This document shows positions 35,194 to 43,287 of a stretch of DNA of 64,000 nucleotides, in pieces. The notes below the pieces were generated by a model. It had not been told where the DNA came from and made no database searches. It saw only the letters and a program-made list of their open reading frames with translations. Location: NCBI GenBank assembly GCA_965223835.1, contig CBDCXQ010000001.1, forward strand, positions 124,001 through 188,000, read 5' to 3'. How positions within the stretch are numbered: the stretch's first letter is position 1; every line of letters begins with the position of its first letter. The stretch comes from CAVYXZ01 sp965223835 (GTDB lineage: Bacteria > Chloroflexota > Anaerolineae > Aggregatilineales > Phototrophicaceae). A program made the translations under genes and the position numbers.

Positions 35194-35760
35194 CTAATGC
35201 CGCCCGGCATAAGCTTGTTGCAGTAATGTCACCAACTGGTCATCAATCTGGGCGGGATCGGTGACTTCGACCATGTGCGAGATATTGGGCATTGCTCCGA
35301 GTCCCTTCGCCGGAACCACCATCGCATCAAATGGAATATCCAGATCGAGGCCGACGCGGATATTCTTTTTGTTGATTTTGGCGCAGGCGAATACGCGCTC
35401 ACCCTCAATCGAGACATAGGTTTTGGTCGGGATGAGGTCCACGCTTTCCGGTAGTTCAGTGGCAACGACCTCCTGGAGACGTTCATAAATGGGGCGGACT
35501 GCCTCCTTCCCGGCGAACAATTTCCCCAGCAAGGCGTCATAATCATGCACCGGCTGACCGTCGTTGAAATAGATGCCGGTGAGGATGGCGGCCTGCATGT
35601 GGTTAAATTTATGATCTTGTTTGAGATATTTAATCATCTCGTTGGTTTTGGTCAGGTCGGTTGTTTTGAGATGCTCCAGCCAATCATTGAGCGACTTTCC
35701 GGTTTTTTCCTGGGCGGTATTGATAAAGTCCTGTTCAAATTCACGGGCTTCGCGAGCCAT
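35194..35760 (-). CDS. DUF4287/DUF5655 domain protein
   Basis: A 188-residue protein. The N-terminal DUF4287 part (about 1-65) shows TGKSLNDWLEHLK and HKFNHMQAAILTGIYFND. The C-terminal DUF5655 part (about 75-185) shows PESVDLIPTKTYVSI and KKNIRVGLDLDIPFD. DUF5655 resembles a transport- or nucleic acid-associated domain seen at the ends of some restriction proteins, but no enzyme activity is known. CAGGAGA is placed 8 bases before the ATG at 35760. Confidence 0.82.
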   Translation of the reverse strand: MAREAREFEQDFINTAQEKTGKSLNDWLEHLKTTDLTKTNEMIKYLKQDHKFNHMQAAILTGIYFNDGQPVHDYDALLGKLFAGKEAVRPIYERLQEVVATELPESVDLIPTKTYVSIEGERVFACAKINKKNIRVGLDLDIPFDAMVVPAKGLGAMPNISHMVEVTDPAQIDDQLVTLLQQAYAGRH

Positions 35761-35843
35761 CAGGTTTCTCCTGTGCAAACATCCGTTCTATGGCACCAGC
35801 CTAATGGAAAGTCATGAACTTGTCTTGTAAAAAATGTACCTGT

Positions 35844-36051
35844 TTAGCCGGTGTGTGGTTGCAACGCCCGTGTCACCAATCCAATGCCGCCGGTGATCAT
35901 CCCCAAAATCAGCAAGGTGTCGAACAAATTTGGAGGGCTGAAAGAAAATGTTCAAGTTCACCAGAATGCCGGCCTGGAGCGGCACCAAAGCCAATCCGAT
36001 GTTGATTGCAAAATCTATGTTTATCGTAGCAAAGGCCGCTGATGGCGACAC
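35844..36051 (-). pseudogene. Frameshifted small membrane protein
   Basis: A GTG at 36051 follows directly after the stop of the PD40 gene. Frame one encodes INIGLALVPLQAGILVNLNIFF and then turns polar. Skipping one base in the run TTTTCTTTC (near 35945-35952) brings in a second frame with PNLFDTLLILGMITGG and GLVTRALQPHTG, ending at TAA 35844-35846. Joined, they make a plausible two-helix membrane protein of about 68 residues. The second frame has no start of its own. Either the gene is inactivated by a one-base insertion, or the run holds a sequencing error or a slippery site. Confidence 0.45.
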
Positions 36052-37290
36052 TTAAGGGCAGGCCAGTTCGCCCGCAAAATCGGCTGGACCCCAGACCGGC
36101 GGGGTATTGCCAACGGTGTCCTTATCCAGGATCGTCCAGGATTGGTTGAATAAATTCACGAGCGCTAGCTGATAGGCACTACGAAACGCCAACCACTGAC
36201 CATCGGGGCTGAAGCGGGGATAATCGGCAAAACCCAGTTCCCGATTGTTCAGGTAAACCGTCGCGTCGGTATCGGCCAACCCAACCAGCGGAATATGCCA
36301 AAGGAGATTCTCGCGCGTGGCCTGGAAATCGCGCACTGCCGCGATCATGGCGCTGCTATCGGGAAGCCAGGTGGTATCCAGTACGAGGCTCCATTCATAG
36401 CTTAATTGCGTTGCAATCGAACCCGGTTGATTGGCGATCATCCAGAATTGATCGTTAGCCGGACTCGGCGAATAGGTGAAGCCAATCAATTGACCATCGG
36501 GCGACCAGCGCGGACCACGCACGCTACCGGTGGGGAAGGTCGTCAGGCGATTTTTAACCGCGCCGTCAGCGCTCACCACCCATAAATCAGCCTCTCGAAT
36601 CAACGGGGATTGCGGAGCCGATTGACCGGCAGGTGGCACCGCCGTTGGCGCAGCAGTGGACTGAATGTCGGCCCCGGCAACCCGCTCTTCATAACCGATA
36701 TAGGCCAGCCATTGACCGTCCGGCGACCATTGGGGTTCATGTTCATCACCACTCACGCTGTAGAATTGGGCCGCGCCACCAGTCGCCGCTACCCACCCGA
36801 CATAGTGCTCACGCTCATTCCGTTCCTGAATCATCGTAAAGGCGATGCGACTGCCATCGGGCGACCATTGCGGATTCCAGATACCCCAACTCCCCGCTGG
36901 CAAATCACCGTATTGCACCAGTTCGCGTAAATCGGTGCCATCAATGCGGGCGGTGTACAGGCGCGGCAGGTTGTTCCCGGTGTCCAATGTCAGCGCGATA
37001 CGGCAACCATCAGGCGAAAAACTCCAGATCCGGTGCAGGTTGGCCCCAAATGACAGGTCGCGTTGGCTCATGGTGCTCAGATCGTAGAGAACGATGCGAT
37101 CTTGTTCGGCGGTGTCCACCGCGATTACTGGTCCGATCAGTGGCCCCTGAGCGTTGGTGGAAGTCGCGGGTAGGGTCAACAGCAGCGCCACCAAACAAGT
37201 AATGAGTCGGCGCAGTGTACCGTTACCTTTGCTTGATGAGTTTGATCTCACGATCCGTTGTTGTTCGCTGCGGCCACCAACGATTGTCAT
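36052..37290 (-). CDS. Secreted TolB-like PD40 beta-propeller protein
   Basis: A 412-residue protein with a positively charged N-terminus and signal peptide (LRRLITCLVALLLTLPATSTNAQ region, about 26-48, cleavage after NAQ likely). It carries repeated propeller motifs with W-SPDG: FSPDGCRIALTLD, WSPDGSRIAFTM, WSPDGQWLAYIG and WSPDGQLIGFTY. Its ATG overlaps the stop of the GH5 gene (TAATG), which implies translational coupling. No peptidase domain follows. It may bind a periplasmic or wall ligand. Confidence 0.82.
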   Translation of the reverse strand: MTIVGGRSEQQRIVRSNSSSKGNGTLRRLITCLVALLLTLPATSTNAQGPLIGPVIAVDTAEQDRIVLYDLSTMSQRDLSFGANLHRIWSFSPDGCRIALTLDTGNNLPRLYTARIDGTDLRELVQYGDLPAGSWGIWNPQWSPDGSRIAFTMIQERNEREHYVGWVAATGGAAQFYSVSGDEHEPQWSPDGQWLAYIGYEERVAGADIQSTAAPTAVPPAGQSAPQSPLIREADLWVVSADGAVKNRLTTFPTGSVRGPRWSPDGQLIGFTYSPSPANDQFWMIANQPGSIATQLSYEWSLVLDTTWLPDSSAMIAAVRDFQATRENLLWHIPLVGLADTDATVYLNNRELGFADYPRFSPDGQWLAFRSAYQLALVNLFNQSWTILDKDTVGNTPPVWGPADFAGELACP

Positions 37291-38288
37291 TATGATGTTG
37301 TTTCTTCCGGAATCAGCGCCCGGTAAATCGCATTAAATTCACCTTGCGTCCGGTCATAGATGCCGAAACCGGCAGCGAATTCCCAGTAACACCAGCCGAT
37401 ATTGCGTTCCTCGGCTTCTTCGACCACTGCGCGGGTCCAGCTCAAACGCGAGTCCAGGTCGGCCTTGCTATAGGCACCAAATTCGCCCAGTAGCACCGGC
37501 AGGTCGTCATTATCAGCACTCCACTTCGCCGCGACGTCAAATAGGCGCTGCATGGAACGTCGCTCAAGCGCATCGCTCCAGGTCCAGCCCAGCCAGTCAT
37601 CGGCTCCATCGACCCATTCCGCACCTTGATGGGTAAATTGGAACGGCTCGTAATTATGAAACGTGGCGATCAGATTGCGGGTGTCTTCGGGTAGCTCCAA
37701 CCGATGCAACTCCCAGACTGAATTCCATTCCGTCTGACCGATGACCAGACGCCGTTGCGGATTCGTCTCTCGAATCGTCTCAATCGCCGCTAGTTGATAA
37801 TCGTTCCACAGGCGGGCATTGAGACGATTATTCGGCTCGTTGAGAATTTCGAAAATCAATTCGGGCGGGAAATCTTGATAATGGGTTGCGATCTGATTCC
37901 AGATTGCCAGCAGGCGCTCCCGGTGTGCGGGTGGGTCGGCAATTAACGCGTCGTAATGATGAATGTTGATGATGGGCTGTAAATTTGCATCCAGCGCCCA
38001 GTTGATAACAGTATCAATGCGGTCGAAAAATTCAGGGTTTATGGTGTAAGGTGTTTCAGCGGCGGCATGAACCGACCAGCGAATCGGAATGCGCACGGTA
38101 TCAAAGCCCGCGGCGGCAATCGTCTGCATATCACTCTCAGCGATCACAAAGCCCCATTCACCTTCCACCGGCGCTTCCAGCGTATTGCCCAGGTTGATGC
38201 AACGGTGGGGCAAGGGTGGTGATTCCTGGGCGGATAATGGCAGCCCGAACAGGCCAAGCAGCATAACAATCAATAGCAACCGTGACAT
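37290..38288 (-). CDS. Secreted GH5-family glycoside hydrolase (cellulase-like)
   Basis: A 332-residue enzyme with signal peptide (MSRLLLIVMLLGLFGLPLSA, cleavage before QES). GH5 features: GFDTVRIPIRWSVH, NIHHYD, acid/base Glu151 in FEILNEPN, HNYEPFQFTHQG and nucleophile Glu269 in LLGEFGAYS. The catalytic pair is intact. Likely a beta-1,4-glucanase or mannanase acting outside the cell. It heads an operon with the PD40 protein and the small membrane gene. Confidence 0.93.
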   Translation of the reverse strand: MSRLLLIVMLLGLFGLPLSAQESPPLPHRCINLGNTLEAPVEGEWGFVIAESDMQTIAAAGFDTVRIPIRWSVHAAAETPYTINPEFFDRIDTVINWALDANLQPIINIHHYDALIADPPAHRERLLAIWNQIATHYQDFPPELIFEILNEPNNRLNARLWNDYQLAAIETIRETNPQRRLVIGQTEWNSVWELHRLELPEDTRNLIATFHNYEPFQFTHQGAEWVDGADDWLGWTWSDALERRSMQRLFDVAAKWSADNDDLPVLLGEFGAYSKADLDSRLSWTRAVVEEAEERNIGWCYWEFAAGFGIYDRTQGEFNAIYRALIPEETTS

Positions 38289-38344
38289 AGCGACTCCTTG
38301 TTTATCGAGTCAACTATAGCGCATTCTACCTGATATGGGCACGG

Positions 38345-38977
38345 TCACAACGACTTGATGGCAAGCGGAATTTGCTGGCCGGTGGCAACATCGAACAAAG
38401 CGAAAGCGCCAGCGGGCAGCGTGAGTATGCCACAGGACTGGCCTTTCGTTCCGCGATTGGCATAAACGGATCCCGGATTAAACACAAGGGTGTCAATGAT
38501 GCTGATCGCCATTGGCGTGTGCGTGTGACCCAGAATCACGATATCGGCTTTCGCAGCGGCGACGACATCAAAAAATGTCAGAAATGGGCTGTCGGGATAG
38601 ATGTAGCGGGTTGCATCTTGCCAGGGGTTGGCATGGGTCAGATAGACGCTACGACCGGTCCACTCGAAGCGTAGTTCAGTGGGTAATTCTTGCAGAAAAG
38701 CTACGGTCTCCGGTTGTAAAGCACCCATCCAACCAGCGAGTTCGGTATGTCGAGCAAAAAATGAGCGTGCTATTTTAGCCTGCTGGTCATGATTGCCCTG
38801 CACGCACGGGATGTTTCGCTCACGGATGAGGCGCACGACGGCATCACCATCTGGGCCACGATCAATTAAATCACCGGCGCAAATAATGTGGTCGACTGCA
38901 TGACGTTCAAGCAATGTCAACGCCCGGTGCAACGCCGCAATCTCGCCGTGAATGTCGGCGATGATGCCAATTTTCAT
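38345..38977 (-). CDS. Metallophosphoesterase (YfcE/MJ0936-like)
   Basis: A 210-residue calcineurin-fold phosphoesterase. Metal motifs in order: IADIHGEIAAL, CAGDLIDRGPDG, VQGNHDQQ, LTHANPW and LGHTHTPM. All ligands for a dinuclear metal centre are present. Start at 38977 is chosen because the protein begins MKIGIIADIHG; the upstream in-frame extension overlaps the aminotransferase gene. The gap to the aminotransferase stop is 16 bp, so the two share a transcript. Substrate unknown; phosphodiesters are usual for the group. Confidence 0.88.
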   Translation of the reverse strand: MKIGIIADIHGEIAALHRALTLLERHAVDHIICAGDLIDRGPDGDAVVRLIRERNIPCVQGNHDQQAKIARSFFARHTELAGWMGALQPETVAFLQELPTELRFEWTGRSVYLTHANPWQDATRYIYPDSPFLTFFDVVAAAKADIVILGHTHTPMAISIIDTLVFNPGSVYANRGTKGQSCGILTLPAGAFALFDVATGQQIPLAIKSL

Positions 38978-38993
38978 AACTGCATGGTTAGCT

Positions 38994-40181
38994 TCAGGCG
39001 AGTGCCGAGGCGAGAGGCAGGGTGCTGTGCCGCTGCACGAACCGGCCCATGCGTTCCAGCGCGATTTCGATATTTTCGGTGCTGGTAGCGTAACAGGCGC
39101 GAATAAAACCGGCCCCGCTGCGGCCAAAGGCATCGCCCGGAATCACAGCCACCTGTTCTTCTAGCAGCAGTTGTTCACAAAATTCAGCGGCTGAGAGGCC
39201 GGTGCTGGTAATGTTGGGGAAGGCATAAAACGCGCCGCGTGGCTCAAAACAGGTGAGGCCCATATCGTTAAAGCCCGCGACGATCAAGCGCCGCCGCCGG
39301 TCATAATCGCTGCGCATATATTCCACATCATCGGCACCATGCGTCAACGCTTCTAACGCGGCGACCTGGCCCATCGTTGGCGCAGACATAATCAGATACT
39401 GGTGCAGTTTGCGCATCGCGCCCAGAATCTCCGGTGGGGCGGCGGCATAACCCACGCGCCAACCGGTCATCGCGAACGATTTGCTCAAACCACTCAGCAA
39501 AATCGTGCGCTCGACCATGCCCGGTAGTGTCGCAAAACTGATATGTTCATGATCGTAGACCAGCCGCTCGTAAATCTCGTCCGAGATAACCACCAGATCG
39601 TATTTCGCGGCGACGGCGGCGATTTCCAGCAGGTTCTGGCGCGTGAGGGCGGCGCCGGTGGGGTTGTTGGGATAGCTGATGAGAATGGCTTTGGTGCGCG
39701 GGGTAATTTTTGCTTCCAGGCTGGCTCCCGTAACCTGGAATTCATCCTCGACAAATGTATCGACGCTGACTGGCACACCGCCCGCCATCTCCACCGCCGC
39801 GGCATTGGCGACGAAACACGGTTCAACCACCAGCACTTCTTCGCCGGGATCAAGGATGGCTTTGAGCGCCACAAACAACGCCTCGCTGACGCCCACCGTC
39901 ACCAGCACCTGGCTTTCTGGATCATAGTGCAGGCCATAAAGCTGCTCAATATAGGCAGCAATAGCTTCGCGCAATTCGAAGATCCCGGCGTTAGCGGTGT
40001 ACCCGGTCCGCCCGGCTCGCAGGCAGTCAATCCCGCTGGCGGTGATGTGATCGGGCGTGGCAAAATCAGGCTCACCGATGCCCAAGGAGATGACATCATC
40101 CATCGTGGCAGCGATGTCGAAGTAGCGGCGGATGCCCGATGGACGAAGGTTTTTGACGTTCTGGGAGACGAAACTGCGCAT
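38994..40181 (-). CDS. Class I/II PLP-dependent aminotransferase
   Basis: A 395-residue fold-type I enzyme starting MRSFVSQNVKNLRPSGIRRY; a longer TTG-started form is rejected. Signature elements: SLGIGEPDFATP, GYTANAGIFELREAIA, YPNNPTGAALT, ISDEIYERLVYD and the PLP lysine in LSGLSKSFAMTGWRVGY. The C-terminal Arg for the substrate carboxylate lies in FIRACYATS. Similar to aspartate/aromatic aminotransferases or N-succinyldiaminopimelate aminotransferases, but specificity cannot be told. It is first in a transcript with the phosphoesterase. Confidence 0.93.
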   Translation of the reverse strand: MRSFVSQNVKNLRPSGIRRYFDIAATMDDVISLGIGEPDFATPDHITASGIDCLRAGRTGYTANAGIFELREAIAAYIEQLYGLHYDPESQVLVTVGVSEALFVALKAILDPGEEVLVVEPCFVANAAAVEMAGGVPVSVDTFVEDEFQVTGASLEAKITPRTKAILISYPNNPTGAALTRQNLLEIAAVAAKYDLVVISDEIYERLVYDHEHISFATLPGMVERTILLSGLSKSFAMTGWRVGYAAAPPEILGAMRKLHQYLIMSAPTMGQVAALEALTHGADDVEYMRSDYDRRRRLIVAGFNDMGLTCFEPRGAFYAFPNITSTGLSAAEFCEQLLLEEQVAVIPGDAFGRSGAGFIRACYATSTENIEIALERMGRFVQRHSTLPLASALA

Positions 40182-40364
40182 GAAAGCCTCAACTTTGGTA
40201 AAAAGCAACAATATGATGATGCCAGAGATTGGCAATTATTACATAGGCCAGCGACCACCAATTTGTGAAGGATTTCTCCGACACAGTGTACGAAAAGATG
40301 CTACAATGACCGTCAAGCACCTGGTGGAATGACCAGATGCTCAACATTGTGGAGAAATATTGCC

Positions 40365-40817
40365 GTGACTGAAACCCTGACTCTGCTAATCCCGATCTGT
40401 GCGCTGTCGCTCGTTTGCGTAGGCTTACTGGCAGTCGCCGCCATCTTGATTATGAGTTTGTTAGGGGCGGGGCTGCCAGGGGTGCTGGGCCAAATGCGGG
40501 AATTTATGGGTGGTGAGGCGGACGATGTGGATACCTTTGTGCCGCAGACTCGGTCGCGCCGCACCAACTTCCGCGATCAAGCTGCTGACCTGGACTTTGA
40601 TGCCGCGATCGCCCGGCAGCAGGCCAATAAAGACCGTCTGCGTCCAACCCGGACCAGCACGCCACCGTCGCCTTTTGACGCGCAAAGTGCCGATGACGCA
40701 ACCGATTTCTCCAGTCCATCGTTACGCCGGCGCAAACGGCGTCGCAGTGATTATAGTGAGGACGAGATTCACGGCGGCCTGCTGGATGAAGACGGCGATG
40801 GTGATGTCGATTTTTAG
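40365..40817 (+). CDS. Single-pass membrane protein with acidic tail
   Basis: A 150-residue protein from GTG 40365 (GGAG 10 bases upstream). An ATG at 40329 would add 12 residues. One N-terminal helix (TLLIPICALSLVCVGLLAVAAILIMSLL region, about 5-32) is followed by a charged, probably disordered cytosolic part (RSRRTNF, RRRKRRRSDYSED). It ends in LLDEDGDGDVDF, which resembles an EF-hand calcium loop but stands alone. No family recognised. Confidence 0.6.
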   Translation: MTETLTLLIPICALSLVCVGLLAVAAILIMSLLGAGLPGVLGQMREFMGGEADDVDTFVPQTRSRRTNFRDQAADLDFDAAIARQQANKDRLRPTRTSTPPSPFDAQSADDATDFSSPSLRRRKRRRSDYSEDEIHGGLLDEDGDGDVDF

Positions 40818-40846
40818 TGATGAGTCGGCAGTCTATAGTTGCTAAT

Positions 40847-40917
40847 AACCTCACCCCCCAACCCCCTCTCCATGCATGGAGAGGGGGAGTCAGTCGTCAG
40901 GCTGGCGGGGGTGAGGT
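40847..40917. repeat. Interspersed palindromic repeat, copy A
   Basis: It begins AACCTCACCCC and ends GGGGTGAGGT, which are near-perfect inverted ends. A CCCTCTCCATGCATGGAGAGGG palindrome lies inside. Related copies occur at 42901-43056 and 47305-47401. The copy falls between the membrane-protein gene and the lipoprotein gene, in frame with an upstream extension of the latter. Confidence 0.75.
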
Positions 40918-40975
40918 CAAGTTAGAAAACACTCTTTTTCATCGAGCCAAACCCTTAAAGCGAATTGCCCTGTCG

Positions 40976-41437
40976 TTGCGAAAAATTGGATTAGAATGGC
41001 CGTTTAAGTCGTTATGCGTACTCCTACTCTGCATCACGGCCTGCGTTCCGGCAACAGTGCCGCCCCAGTTGGACCACACCCCCGGCCCGGCGGTACGCTT
41101 GAGCGATCAGGTATATGAGTCCGACATTTTCCGCGTGAATTATCCACCCGGCTGGCGCGTGATAACCAGCGCCGCCACCAGCGACACCGCCGTGATCTTG
41201 GCCGCCCCCGCTGGTGATGCGCTGCTGATAGTTGGCCCTGACCTGACCGAAGCGCCGCCCCCCGCCGACTATACGGGTTCATTGCGCAGCGAACGAAGCG
41301 ATATTGCGTTGGGCACAGGCCAAACAATCACCGTGATTCTCAACGCCGCTGCGGAAAACTGGGCGACGTACCGTCCGTTGTTGGATGCTGTCGCCGAATC
41401 GGTGGCGTTGCCCGCTTCATCAAACCCTGCGACGTGA
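40976..41437 (+). CDS. Small lipoprotein
   Basis: A 153-residue protein if started at TTG 40976: a basic N-terminus (RKIGLEWPFK), a hydrophobic stretch and lipobox LLCITAC, then a Pro-rich spacer and a domain (VYESDIFRVNYPPGWRVI, AVILAAPAGDALLIVGPD) like a PsbP/DUF1795-type fold. The frame is open further upstream, through the repeat at 40847-40917, and could start at GTG 40817. That part translates the repeat and is unlikely to be native. The repeat may have displaced the original start and promoter. No clear ribosome site was found. Confidence 0.6.
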   Translation: MRKIGLEWPFKSLCVLLLCITACVPATVPPQLDHTPGPAVRLSDQVYESDIFRVNYPPGWRVITSAATSDTAVILAAPAGDALLIVGPDLTEAPPPADYTGSLRSERSDIALGTGQTITVILNAAAENWATYRPLLDAVAESVALPASSNPAT

Positions 41438-41531
41438 AACGCTGTCCGCAATATCTTTCCTTGAAAACTTGTCGATCCACGTCGGAACCGTAATAATATA
41501 GGTCATTGACTGCTACTAAAGTTGATAGCCA

Positions 41532-42716
41532 ATGCCCCACTTATTTATCAGTTATTCCAAAAAAGATACGCGTGAGTTAGCTCTAAGTCTCGCGGATATG
41601 TTGAATTCCATCGACGGTGTAACAGCTTGGGTAGATCGTTCCCTGCGAGCTGGGCGAAGCTGGGAACTACAAATTCAGAGTGAAATTGACCGATGTGATT
41701 CGATGATCGTGCTATATTCGCCTGACATTAATCGGCATAAACAAGGCGAACCGGAAAGCTATGTCTTGACCGAAATTGCCTATGCTAAATATACGGCCCG
41801 TAAACCAATCATTCCGGTTATGGCGCAGCCAACCGACCCGCCGATGAGCCTGACTCGAGAACACTATATTGATTTTACATTGAGCGATCTGACACTGAAT
41901 GACCTGTTGGAAGAGCTGCAACGGGAACTCGCTATTGCTCCACTTCCAGTGACCACAGCTCTGCCGAAAACGCCCCAACCAGATCCTACTCAGCGCCTAT
42001 TCGAGATGATGCCGCCGCCCTTTGATCTGATGACGATTCCCGGGGGTCATGTCACGATTGAAGAAAAGGTGTTGACCGTGCCTGAATTTCAAATCGGCAA
42101 ATATCCCGTGACGAACGCGCAGTACGCTAAATTCATGGAAGCAGGTGGTTATAAAGAGAAAAAATGGTGGACAGAAGCAGGCTGGCAACAAAAGCAAAAA
42201 GATGAGTGGAACGAGCCACGTTACTGGAATGACAAGATATGGAATGTTGCAGATTATCCGGTGGTGGGGGTATCGTGGTATGAGGCAGTGGCGTTTTGCC
42301 AGTGGTTAGCCGATGTTACCGGCAATAACATCATGTTACCTTCCGAAGCACATTGGCAGCGGGCGGCGCAGGGTGATGATGGTCGTGTTTATCCCTGGAA
42401 CAACGAGTGGGATTGCCAGCAGTGCAATAATTCGGTAAAACCCTGTGCTAGTGACAGAACCACGCCGGTCAAGCAGTATGAAGGAAAAGGTGACAGCCCG
42501 TTTGGTGTCGTTGATATGGTAGGCAATGTGTGGGAGTGGTGCCTGACGGATTATGAGCAGCAGACTGATGATGTTAATAGCAATGCTAAGTATCGCGTTT
42601 TGCGCGGCGGGTCGTGGTTCAACTTCCATGCCGGCTACTTCCGCTGCGACTACCGTCTCAGGTTCCATCCTCATTACTGGGGCGACCCTTGGGGGTTCCG
42701 TTTTGCCCTCTCTTAA
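41532..42716 (+). CDS. TIR - FGE-sulfatase (C-type lectin fold) fusion, likely DGR target
   Basis: A 394-residue protein. Residues 1-145 form a TIR_2 domain (FISYSKKD, AWVDRSLRAGRSW, then SYVLTEIAYAKY with candidate catalytic Glu81). After a Pro-rich linker comes an FGE/SUMF1-type domain (165-394): MTIPGGHVTIE, FQIGKYPVTNAQYAKF, VVGVSWYEAVAFCQWL, LPSEAHWQRAAQG and VVDMVGNVWEWC. The final 35 residues after RGGSW, normally Asn-rich and conserved, are here Phe, His, Tyr, Gly, Asp and Trp (FNFHAGYFRCDYR), as in diversified DGR target proteins. Active-site cysteines typical of true formylglycine enzymes are not evident. It probably acts as a hypervariable ligand sensor coupled to a TIR effector. 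Confidence 0.8.
   Translation: MPHLFISYSKKDTRELALSLADMLNSIDGVTAWVDRSLRAGRSWELQIQSEIDRCDSMIVLYSPDINRHKQGEPESYVLTEIAYAKYTARKPIIPVMAQPTDPPMSLTREHYIDFTLSDLTLNDLLEELQRELAIAPLPVTTALPKTPQPDPTQRLFEMMPPPFDLMTIPGGHVTIEEKVLTVPEFQIGKYPVTNAQYAKFMEAGGYKEKKWWTEAGWQQKQKDEWNEPRYWNDKIWNVADYPVVGVSWYEAVAFCQWLADVTGNNIMLPSEAHWQRAAQGDDGRVYPWNNEWDCQQCNNSVKPCASDRTTPVKQYEGKGDSPFGVVDMVGNVWEWCLTDYEQQTDDVNSNAKYRVLRGGSWFNFHAGYFRCDYRLRFHPHYWGDPWGFRFALS
42601..42713 (+). other. Candidate DGR variable region (VR)
   Basis: From Trp (42615-42617) to the stop, nearly all codons that are Asn (AAC/AAT) in ordinary family members are here NNC/NNT codons: TTC, AAC, TTC, CAT, GGC, TAC, TTC, GAC and TAC. The conserved anchors RGGSW, R, R and GFRFA remain. 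This is the pattern left by adenine-specific mutagenic retrohoming from an AAC-rich template. The template repeat and reverse transcriptase are not in the window. Confidence 0.6.
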
Positions 42717-42900
42717 TGTTCTGATTACTGAATTTCTGTATTCTGTTTTCTGTAGCGAACGAAGTGAGCTTTCTGTCTGCGCGAAGCGCGAATCGAATTT
42801 TTGAAATGGCAAAAACGTATAAGAATTGCTATTGCTTAGAAAAAATTATCGGTCAATCATTGGATAGATACTAATATGAGGTAAAAGAATTCTGCTGCTC

Positions 42901-43056
42901 AACCTCACCCCCCAGCCCCCTCTCCACCACCGCTGCGCGACACATTGCTGGTAGATCATCTAATTGCCTGATATGTCGCTTGCTATGGAGAGGGGGAGTC
43001 TGTCAGCGTAAAAGCCCCTCTCCAAATTGGAGAGGGACGCTGCGCAGGGGTGAGGT
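42901..43056. repeat. Interspersed palindromic repeat, copy B (extended)
   Basis: It starts AACCTCACCCC and ends GGGGTGAGGT, with two internal CCCTCTCC/GGAGAGGG pairs and a central insertion (about 42930-42985). It lies in the 613-bp gap between the TIR-FGE gene and leuS. The rest of that gap holds the downstream flank of the candidate VR, a promoter and a mini-ORF. Confidence 0.75.
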
Positions 43057-43081
43057 AAATTATTCCCCCGCATTTGGGGTG

Positions 43082-43111
43082 TTGCCGGGCTGCTTTAGAC
43101 CGTGTTATACT
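43082..43111 (+). promoter_or_regulatory. Promoter upstream of the leuS leader
   Basis: TTGCCG at 43082-43087, 18-bp spacer, TATACT at 43106-43111. It would produce an RNA covering the mini-ORF 43149-43199 and leading into leuS. Confidence 0.5.
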
Positions 43112-43148
43112 GAGCGTACCTGCAAAATTCAGACAGGAGTATATTTTC

Positions 43149-43199
43149 ATGACCAATTTCCAACCGGGCGTTGAGGTCGTCCGCTCTTCTCTTATGTAG
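43149..43199 (+). CDS. 16-codon upstream ORF (possible leader peptide)
   Basis: It encodes MTNFQPGVEVVRSSLM with AGGAG 9 bases before the ATG and a TAG stop. It lies 130 bp before leuS, behind its own promoter. Only one Leu codon is present, so classical leucine attenuation is not supported. It may be a leader peptide or the remnant of a lost gene. Confidence 0.35.
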   Translation: MTNFQPGVEVVRSSLM

Positions 43200-43278
43200 T
43201 CCCCGATTGTGGCCGTGCGCCGCCTCTCCTCTCCTGCCGGAACGAATTGCCAAGTTTATCCCAAATTTATCCCAAACG

Positions 43279-43287
43279 TGATACAAT
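43279..43287 (+). promoter_or_regulatory. Extended -10 promoter of leuS
   Basis: TGATACAAT (TG at 43279-43280, TACAAT 43282-43287) lies 43 bp before the leuS ATG. The direct repeat TTTATCCCAAA occurs twice just upstream. No T-box signature was seen. Confidence 0.45.

Noticed and set aside
39543..40268. 241-codon open frame on the plus strand
   Set aside because: Antisense to the aminotransferase; no recognisable features.
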